The notes below the pieces were generated by a model. It ran no database searches. It saw only the letters and a program-made list of their open reading frames with translations, and was not told the DNA's origin. A stretch of DNA of 64,000 nucleotides from Ridgeia piscesae. Taxonomy: Eukaryota; Annelida; Polychaeta; Sabellida; Siboglinidae. This document shows positions 55,708 to 64,000 of this stretch, in pieces (positions within the stretch are counted from its first letter, which is position 1; every line of letters starts with the position of its first letter). The stretch covers positions 199,501 to 263,500 of the forward strand of contig JAODUO010000149.1 in the NCBI GenBank assembly GCA_025642075.2, read 5' to 3'. The position numbers were made by a program, and so were the translations under genes.

Positions 55708-56100
55708 GTTGTCGCTAAAACAATTTCAGGCACCCAAACCCGGATGGTTTCCCCGAGAAACCTGTAACAATAAATGTTAGACGCCGATGTTAGGCGTCCT
55801 CAGAACGATATGATTTCACATGAAGTAAATTCAACAACAACAAAAACAGATATAACACTTGTATGTTTAAAAACAACGCCCTCCACTTGTACAGTCGTTT
55901 TATCCCAGTCCTGTACTGTCTACTACTGCATGTCATGTAACTAACACATGTCCTTTATTTAACAAGTACAACATATCACGCCACTCCCTAGAGCTTCCAA
56001 GTTGATGAACCCAAAATAGGGACATCTCCCTAGACAAAATAGGGAAATGTTACATGTAATGTGAAAAAAGGATATGACTATCGAAATCCCACACACAAAC

Positions 56101-56104
<4 letters not shown>

Positions 56105-56176
<72 letters not shown>
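56105..56176. repeat. (TA)n microsatellite
   Basis: A TA run of about 36 copies. Confidence 0.96.
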
Positions 56177-56179
<3 letters not shown>

Positions 56180-56584
56180 AAAGTAAAACATATATATATA
56201 TTATATACAAATAAACCTACACGTTAACAAGTAGATTTATAGTGCAAAACATGAAAATAATTACAAATAAAATTAACACTATGATCGCCATGTAATGGCC
56301 ACTTTAGTACCTTCTGCAATATGCTGTTGTAAAAGTGAATCACCTTGCCAAATGACTCCATCGAACCTGGCGACATCTGCAATTAGCAGCATGCAGAGGA
56401 AACATTTATTTTTACACGCTAACAAGCATTTTTTGTTTTACGAATACAATCTGGAGAAATGTATTTTAATAATAATAATGATAATAATAATGATGACGAC
56501 TTCTTATGCGCTAATGGTGCGACAAAACCATCGGGATTAAGCAATCTCGCAATTGTATAACAATGGCGCGAGTCGTCGACGGAC

Positions 56585-57790
56585 GGATGAAAGTGCTAGG
56601 AATCTAAGGAGAGTAGGCTCTATATTTTAAACGCCGGCGGAATTAAACTCTATAATGTCCTTCTCTGTAACACTGGCAGGAAGCGAATTGAACAGAGTTG
56701 GTGCGGCAACAGAGGAAGCTCGGGTTCCAACTTTCGTTTTCACCCGAGGAATGTATAGAGGTTTACTACTGATTGGTCGTAGCTGTCTGACATTTCTAGC
56801 TGGAGCGAGCATCGAATTCAGATATGCTGGTGACGAGAGGACTTGATCGGATTATTCTACAAAACTTGAAAATAATGCGAAAGTGCACTGGGAGCCAATG
56901 CAATGATTTCAGAAGCGATATCAGCAGAAAAAAACGAGCAGAACGCGTGACTACCCTTGCCAAACAATTTTGAACACATTGAAGTTTTGCTTAAGTCTGC
57001 TGCTTACTAGAGCTGTTGCAGTGGTTTGGGCTACGGAAAGTGAGACATACCGGCGAATACGGCGAAGATCACAGATATGGTCAACACAGCAGTGACAAGG
57101 GTTCGGTATATATTGGCTTAAGATTTTGCTTGAAATTGAAATCAAACGTTACTCCAAGAGGCAACTGGCGTAATACTCTGTCTAAAAATATATGTGTCGA
57201 GAAAAATCCATCACGTTTTCTACGCTGCGTTGGGGTACCAATGATGAGAAATTCGGTCTTATCTGCATTAAGCTTTAGTTTACTGTTTTTCATCCAAAGA
57301 GAGACGTATTGGAGACAGTTCCTAAGCTGACTTAGAGAGCGACAAGTATCAGGTGAGGTATGAATTGTAGATGTGTGTGTCATCTGCATAAAGGTGATGA
57401 TCCAAGTTGTGACTTTTGATAGCAGAGCGTTGTATAGAGAGTGAAAAGCAATGGCCCAAAAACAGAACCCTATAAGGTGGGCAGCATATATGATAAACAG
57501 TTTCCTATCTTAATGGCTTCCCGTCTATCAGTCAGGTATGAAGAAAACCAGCGCAACGCTGTGCCAGATATGCCGTACCAAGTTGATAAACGGTCTAATA
57601 AGAATGTTGTGGTCAACAGTGTCAAATGCGGCAGATCAACCAGGGTCAATGCGGTAACTTTGTCATTATCAATGTTAAGGCTACTGTCATTATATACTTT
57701 TAAAAGAACAGTTTCGGTGGAGTGAAATTTTCTGTACGCAGACTGTAACATATTGGATAAGTAGGCTCCTAACTTGAGTAGATGTGAGAC
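56585..57790 (-). pseudogene. Non-LTR retrotransposon (CR1/L2/Rex-like) reverse-transcriptase fragment, broken
   Basis: On the minus strand, in order: an RT segment beginning LQSAYRKFHSTETVLLKV (57751 to 57470) with RLSTWYGISG and WFSSYLTDRR; a YADD catalytic box at 57390-57379; a segment with VSLWMKNSKLKLNADKTEFL (57310 to 57240); a post-RT segment with IRRYVSLSVAQTTATALVSS; and a C-terminal PRVKTKVGTRASSVAAPTLF piece (56760 to 56690). Several frameshifts and missing pieces separate them, so the copy is dead. The 5' part (endonuclease) is absent. Confidence 0.88.
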
Positions 57791-58154
57791 CTGAGACGGT
57801 TAGCTACAATCTTTTCAAGTATTCTAATTCGGGAGATTTTCTAGTGCATCAATAATTGGGAGATTTACCGAATCGGGAGACCTGGAAGCTTTGAACCCCC
57901 GTCTTGCCTATTTGATACATAACGTCACCTCCGGCCTGGTTTATTTGTTTGTGGTGTCATGTCAGTCCAAAAACCTACGGCTCTGTCCTGTCGCATTGTG
58001 TTAGAGCGCCGTGTCACTCATGTACTCTGAAGAGCCCCATGTAGTGTAATATACCTTTGTTCTCTGTAGTTTCACATTGACTCCGGTTGTACAGGGTACA
58101 TCCTATTAGTGTCCACGTCGTCAGAGATCACATACACACATACGCGCGCATATT

Positions 58155-58327
<173 letters not shown>

Positions 58328-58829
58328 TGGATCCAGAGAGAGCGTAATCTACGGAGGGCATAAAATCCTCCAATTGTACGTACGTCTTGTGCTTCGCCAA
58401 GAAAACCTCGTCCGAACGTTATTCATGCATTCAGTGGTCATGGTCTGTTCGGTAATTTCGGTAGGACGTAGCCCGTTGTCGCGCTGTCGGATCATATCAT
58501 AGATGACATAAGAAGACCGAAATGTTGACGTTTTTCGATATCGCGTCGTCTTACCTCCAGCTACCCCTCCGCCTCTTTCCCGCACGCTGTCTCTTGGCTC
58601 CAGTGACGACAACGGACGAAGGGTAGAGAAGTACTGCATTTTTGTTTCGCTATCGTGGTGCCGTACATTCAGGTTTTCTAATACACAAGAGGCAGACTTC
58701 GATGGTCTAGGGGTATAACTGTACCGGGGCACATAAAATATACTGGCGCCAAATTCGTATAATGGTTTCGGGGCACGTGCCAAAACCTGGTACCTGCACC
58801 TCTTTATATGCATATATGGATACTGGATC

Positions 58830-59748
58830 GAGTGTTCGTGCACTGTTCATGCAGTAGTAGAGAATACGTTGGGAAAACAGGAAGATAAGGGAAGGAGCAA
58901 CAGTGTCGACCTATATTCGTTAGGTGCATGCAATACGTGGCCTGCCAAAGGCTAACATCATTTGCCATACCCTCATATGCAAGTATAAACATGACGATGT
59001 TACGCATGTAACCAAAAAGGAAACTGGCCACCATTATCAGTACATGGTCAATGCGGAGAACCTGGGGTTTGTGCACCACTCATATTTGGGTGTGCAGTTG
59101 TCTGATGACCTCAGGTGGAACATTCACATTTCCAAACCGACTGCCAAATCAAACCGTGTGTTAGGGATCATTAGGAGAAACCTCTTTAAATACTCCAAAA
59201 GAGAAACAAACAGACCGTCTATTTTGCCCTAGTTCGTCCGAATCTCGAGTATGCAAGCGCCGCTTGGGACCCCTATACACAAACAATATAAAAGAAATAG
59301 ATACAGTACAACGCCGAGCGGCTAGAAATCGAGAAAGCAGTGTAATTAACTCTGATGATGCAAGCTAGACCTTATGTGAGACTCACTATAATATTGAACG
59401 GCGCAGCGAGGTCAGCCGTCTAACATTATTTTATAAAACCATGCATTCACCAAGAAACAGCTAGCCATTCCTTTTATGAATCGCCTTGTTCATTCAGTAA
59501 ACAAAACGCATGGCCATATGGTAAACGATTTATTCAGGTACCGGCTAGAACTTAGGTATACGCTAACAGGTTTTTTTAATAGAACAATAAAGAATATGGG
59601 AACAGGCTATCCGAAACAGTTGTGTCTGCCTCCACGGTGGACACTTTTAAATCAAGACAGAGCAAACATTTAAATTCAGAATAGTACACCCAAACATGAT
59701 CCATCTCCAGCCACATTGGCGTAATGACCTTCGGGGTTTGCCGATTAT
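58830..59748 (+). pseudogene. Second non-LTR retrotransposon (Jockey/CR1-like) 3' fragment, broken
   Basis: The plus strand at about 59035-59215 encodes YLGVQLSDDLRWNIHISK followed by ANRVLGIIRRNL-type sequence (here SNRVLGIIRRNLFKYS), typical of the region after the RT domain. Beyond a stop and frameshift, LEYASAAWDP-like and VQRRAAR-like sequence can be read at 59235-59330, and TVDTFKS..KHLN near 59640. It ends directly in the (CATAGA)n run, the expected 3' tail. It is a different family from the fragment at 56585-57790. Confidence 0.8.
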
Positions 59749-59843
59749 GACATAGACATAGACATAGACATAGACATAGACATAGACATAGACATAGACA
59801 TAGACATAGACATAGACATAGACATAGACATAGACATAGACAT
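59749..59843 (+). repeat. (CATAGA)n hexamer run, LINE 3' tail
   Basis: About 16 copies of CATAGA directly follow the LINE remnant. CR1/Jockey-type elements often end in a short tandem repeat. Confidence 0.9.
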
Positions 59844-59963
59844 GCATGCTTTCAAGTGATACCGCTGCAAACTGGCAATCAAGCACAAGCATGTTGTAAG
59901 GGTAGGTAGGATAAACTGTTATACTTTTAGCCACATACGGAACCAAATAGTGTTCCACGTTAT

Positions 59964-60055
59964 AATAATAATAATAATAGTTTATTTCTTATATAGCGCC
60001 CCATCCAAATAATTGTTCTGGGGCGCTTTACAATGATTATTCCTAAAATAATGAT
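59964..60055 (+). mobile_element. (AAT)n-GTTTATTTC / GCGCC hairpin element fragment
   Basis: AATAATAATAATAGTTTATTTC leads to TATAGCGCCCC ... GGGGCGCTTTACAATG, whose GCGCC/GGCGC parts can pair. Relatives occur at 21045 and 53650. Confidence 0.5.
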
Positions 60056-60077
60056 AATAAAAAATTATTAAATAAAA

Positions 60078-60082
<5 letters not shown>

Positions 60083-60151
<69 letters not shown>
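60083..60151. repeat. (TA)n microsatellite
   Basis: A TA run of about 34 copies. Confidence 0.96.
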
Positions 60152-60307
60152 TAATCACTCTGAGGCTTACCAAAGCACTGCAACTGCATAAAATCCTACA
60201 GTCTAGGAAATGTTCTTTTCCAGGAGAGCAGAGCCAAGAGTTTCGTCATCTTTCGTCATTGCCGTGTATAGTCATCCTATTAGTCACTAGATGACACCAC
60301 CATATTC

Positions 60308-60317
60308 ACGCATGCGT
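60308..60317. promoter_or_regulatory. ACGCATGCGT palindrome upstream of the CLIC-like gene
   Basis: The same NRF-1-like decamer as in the ZDHHC/TMEM242 promoter, 130 bases before the start codon and near a TTTCCG-type ETS site read in reverse (GGAAATTCCGCC). Confidence 0.45.
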
Positions 60318-60446
60318 AGTAGGAAATTCCGCCATTTTTAGGGCGAGGTCGTTGACGAGTTGTGTGTGCACGGCGTTTAGGCAAAATTGTTTTACGTTAT
60401 TCAGAAAGATATAACCGAGCAAGACGGTGCGGATATCGTTGTCAAA

Positions 60447-60665
60447 ATGTCCAGCGAAGACGTGGATAACATGAATAATGAAACTGCTAGCGCCAACGGC
60501 GAAGCGTCGGAAACTTCATCACCGCCGAATGGTGTCGCGGACGAGCAGTTACCCCCGGCCGAGGCGGAGCCAGAGGAACAGTTACCCCCACCTCAGACCC
60601 ATGAAACAGAAGAAGCGTTAGAAAACTCGGAAGACACGAGACCCGTTGTTGAATTGTTTGTTAAG
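60447..60665 (+). CDS. CLIC-like exon 1
   Basis: 73 codons from the ATG to VELFVK|GTGCGT. The break right after ELFVK is where CLIC genes commonly split, which supports the family call. Confidence 0.75.
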
Positions 60666-61922
60666 GTGCGTTTTGCGGCGCGCCGTCATTTATTTACAAA
60701 AGTTGCACATATGTTCAAAACTTGGCAGCATTCTTGCATCTTCTCTACTCTCTTCGCCAGCACTGTGAGCCGATAACAAACGTGGGTCCGAAGATTTTAT
60801 AAGTTTAGCCAGAAAAGGTACAACAGTAATTATACATGAGAGATTAGTTGTAAAATATGTTGGGTTCATAATTACTTCAAATAGAGGTAAAATAGTAGTG
60901 CTATTTCCTAATTGTTGCTACGGTTGCACGCAAGAGTAGACTTCTACAGAATTGGGTCAGACACCATGCCCTGAGGTAAATACCAAGTCTGTGACCCGGA
61001 AAGTGACTAGGATCATAATCGGGTAACCAGTGTCTACTGTCTACCCACATAACTTGTTGCAGTGCAAACCAAAATAAATGCCCTATAATTATATAAGTTG
61101 GCTTTGGATTCAGTTATGGAACTAGTTTGACCTGCTAAGTCCAAAAACAGTGTATGACTAGCGAATTATGTTTTTTAGCCATGCAAACCAGACGTTTTAG
61201 GTTATCGAGTGTCCGTGTTTTATGTGTATGAGCAAACCTTAGACAATTTTTTTTTGAGAGACTAGAAATTAACTGTTCTTATGCAGTTACTCATACATAT
61301 TCAATATTCATAATTCTTCTATTAAATCATTGTCAAATTAGATCATTTGTCTGTACATTGTCTTACCCCTGATTTGGTCAACGTGTACAGTGCCCATGTG
61401 TTGCCTGTGATGTAATTTATTCCTGGTAAACGAAGGATTCATATTTGTAACTTGACAATGATAACAATTCTTGACATTTCCCTTCTTTTAAATGCACGAT
61501 GTAAAGAAATCCTTCACAAATGTCAAATTGAATTTTTAAATCAGAAGTCTTGATGTTGATTCACATTTTCCTTTCAGGCGGCTGTTGACAAGTTCCGAAA
61601 TGGTGGCTGTCCAACGTGTCATCGGTACTTCCTCATCTTCTTCATCCTGCGAGAGCGTGGCCTTGTTGACCTCGTTGTCACAACGTTCTTGCCAGAAAGC
61701 CCACCAAAGGAAGTGAAGGAATTCAGCAATGGCAAACACTTCCCCCTGGTGAAGGTGCACAAGGGATATGACTCAAATGGCCAGGACATGACTGGCACGG
61801 AGTGTGACACGATTGACGAGATTGAGACGCTCATATCACGCTTTGACAGTGAAGACATGCTGGACAGGCGGCAGTCACCCAAGGAGGCAATGGCGGAAAA
61901 GAGTTCGGAGAATCTGTATAAT
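60447..61922 (+). CDS. CLIC-like protein (chloride intracellular channel / EXC-4 type), 5' two exons, partial gene
   Basis: CLIC proteins are GST-fold proteins with an N-terminal glutaredoxin-like domain that can be soluble oxidoreductases or insert into membranes. Exons 60447-60665 and 61578-61922 give 188 residues. Residues 1-66 are a low-complexity acidic, proline-containing extension (two EEQLPP/DEQLPP repeats). VELFVK (68-73) then aligns with the first beta strand of CLICs. Exon 2 has GGCPTCHRYFLIFFILRERG with a CxxC pair (C84, C87), where vertebrate CLICs have GNCPFSQR, and HFPLVKV (human HPPFITF) with the cis-Pro position. The start is the first ATG in frame (AAAATGTCC). The all-helical C-terminal domain would be encoded beyond the window. 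The paralogue cannot be assigned. Confidence 0.75.
61578..61922 (+). CDS. CLIC-like exon 2 (glutaredoxin-like domain)
   Basis: 115 codons between acceptor TTCCTTTCAG and donor TATAAT|GTGAGT. It contains the CPTC motif and the acidic CDTIDEIETLI stretch comparable to the KIEEFLE region of CLICs. Confidence 0.8.
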
Positions 61923-64000
61923 GTGAGTTTCCACAACTTTGACTTTCAGTTATTGAATGAGTCGGTCCAGATTGTGTCAGCCAAATAATTATCTTGGGAG
62001 TGGCCCAAATCAGAGCCACTTCTACCATTGATAATTTTTGTTAATTTTGGGTCTGTTAAATCAGTGGTAGGCTCAGATGTGTGAGCACAGCAGTGGTAGT
62101 TTCTGGTCAGTTATCACAGTCACACAATGCTTTGATCAGTTACATTACTTGTTGGTCCTGATCTGTCAAATCAATAGTATGTTCTGGCTCGTCATATCGG
62201 TAGACGGTAGTAGACCCTGTGGCGGTAGGTCCTCGTCTGTTGCACCAGTGATAGGTCCCAGTCCCATGTGATACCCATTTTCAAAGCATAAATGAAAATA
62301 TATATGATTTTTGAAAACATGCTCATGATTTTTTACGTGTCCACCACCCGCCCAATAAGTGGGCAGGTCTACACAAAGCTATGCGTCAGTGATATGCCCC
62401 GTCTGTCATGTCAGTGATAGCCTCTGTCTGTCACGTCATTCGCAGGCCCATATGTCATGCTAGTTGTAGGTCTGTCCATGTCTAACCATGTAAGTAGGCC
62501 CTGGTCTGTCATTCGGTGATAGGCCCCGCCTGTCTGTTATAGCAGTCATAGGGTCTCCTTGTCAGGTCAGACCTGAATTATATATATATGTACACAGATT
62601 GATCATATTTTTATTTTATATTCAAATGTAAATTTCACGTATTTCTACACCCCAGCTTTCGATAAATATTGGATCAGAAAGATTTGTTAAATGACCAAAA
62701 GAAATACACCACATGTGGCCTAGAAACTGCTGTTAACTGTTTCAGATATGTTGATTACCACCCGTGTATTTATGCTTGAATAATGCTATGCTTACAGGTA
62801 TTCCCACGTGAATAAACGTGTTCTCAGTACATAGAAATGCTCGCAGCCAGTCACATTCCTCTGCCAAGTCATGTAGGGACAATCTCAAAATACCAAAGTA
62901 TGAAGCTCCACCAGTGTGACGCTTGGTTCTTGTACCATAATTAAATCTCCCGTTTCAGAAGTACACAAATGTCACCAAACGTGATTCGTTAAAAAATGTG
63001 TTATATTATCGGTTGACACTTTTTTTAAAGTTAACGGTTGACCAGCGTTCAGGTCAGCAGTGATTTAAAATACTTTTCATGGACTACTATGTGGACAGTT
63101 TCACATTATGATGACCAAAGAACATTGATTACAAAGTAGGCAGTGTACTTCTCGATGTAATTCTTAGGTGCGGCTTGGATCTGAAGACAAGTGAAATGAT
63201 ACTGTCAGATGTTCAAAATTTGTTGGTGCTTACACGGACATTAGTCACATAGGCATGACTATTGGATGTTGGTATAAGTTTAGACATTGATTGACATACA
63301 AGATGATTATGACTGTCTTAAAATACTACCTCCAATATATAGAAAATCCTCAAGCGTCCTGAATGTCAAACAGCCCTGTATATGTTTTGAAATGGTCCCT
63401 GACTGAGTATACAGGCATATATGAAAGCTGTAGATGCTGTCACCTTAGCTTGTTTGTATGTTAGTGCCGTGGCCCCTGACTGTGAAGACAGATTGATTAG
63501 TTGCATGTTTAAAGGCAGAATAAACACTGGTCTCCCATGTTGCCTGTTGATTGTTACAAGTGCTAATGATGAGGGCTGATTTGTGTATTCAGGCCTGAAT
63601 TGTGGTTTGTTCAGTGTAGTCACTGGAGTGTGCAAGCAGTTTTTAGTCTTCAAGTTATTGTAGGGAATTTCCAATTACTGGTTTGCCAGTTGTTTTGTTT
63701 GTCCTAGGTTGACCCACAATAACTACAGCGGGTAGTGCTATTGACTGTCAGACAATACACATTAGTTACAATTGTTAATTAAACCATTTATATTTTATTT
63801 TGACAAGGTTGAGTATACAACGTTGAGTGTAATAATGTTACCTTTTTAAAATGTACTTTACTAAACATTACATTTATGTGTACAGGTATTGCATATTATG
63901 AAGAAGTTAATTATTTTATTAATAATATAAAAGTAAAATTTAAGTGGTACACTCAACCTTGTATAATCAACCTTTATCAATTTGAATTAATGTGTATTGT
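61923..64000 (+). other. CLIC-like gene intron 2, no further exon in window
   Basis: No exon encoding the CLIC helical domain was seen up to 64000. At 62050-62580 short loosely repeated phrases (GTCTGTCATGTCAGTGATAGG-like, shown in part) suggest a degenerate tandem repeat. An inverse copy of the GAGACCCGTCC family lies at about 62335-62395. Confidence 0.55.
62335..62395 (-). repeat. GAGACCCGTCC repeat family, copy 4
   Basis: The minus strand reads GCATAGCTTTGTGTAGACC then TGCCCACTTATTGGGCGGG, related to copy 3 at 51105. Confidence 0.5.

Overview
This is nuclear DNA from an animal. It is AT-rich, its genes are split by GT-AG introns, and it is crowded with micro- and minisatellites, (TA)n runs and decayed LINE, SINE, Penelope-like and MITE-like repeats. 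The gene content and repeat style suggest a marine invertebrate, possibly a mollusc; the species cannot be fixed from the sequence. Most open frames in the window are stop-free stretches of satellite DNA rather than genes.

Four genes can be supported. (1) A DHHC palmitoyltransferase of the ZDHHC9/14/18 group on the minus strand: only its first coding exon (16397-16686) is present, and positions 1-16396 are its first intron or beyond. (2) TMEM242 on the plus strand (17089-21865), complete in four exons. It is head-to-head with the ZDHHC gene across about 400 bases. (3) An RPGR orthologue (X-linked retinitis pigmentosa GTPase regulator) on the minus strand, from a start at 55707 to a stop at 24774. 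I traced 21 coding exons plus one duplicated exon by splice phase. They give an 830-residue protein with a seven-bladed RCC1-type propeller, a Glu/Lys-rich middle and the prenylation tail CTIL, the same tail as human constitutive RPGR. RPGR and TMEM242 are tail-to-tail. (4) A CLIC-like (chloride intracellular channel/EXC-4 type) gene on the plus strand starting at 60447. Two exons are in the window and the rest lies to the right. It is divergent from RPGR.

Layout: 1-1290, 52-bp minisatellite; 1291-8790, intronic repeats with a possible 3.2-kb insertion; 8793-13800, a 3.1-kb 30/40-bp minisatellite between inverted repeat copies; 16.4-21.9 kb, ZDHHC exon 1, shared promoter and TMEM242; 21.9-24.8 kb, intergenic or RPGR 3' UTR; 24.8-55.7 kb, RPGR with repeat-loaded introns; 55.7-60.4 kb, intergenic with two dead LINE fragments; 60.4-64 kb, CLIC-like gene.

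The points most worth checking are: the duplicated RPGR exon 8, which may be real or an assembly artefact; the ZDHHC-TMEM242 head-to-head pair, which matches my recollection of human 6q25.3; a shared palindrome upstream of two genes; and several repeat families that can be paired within the window.
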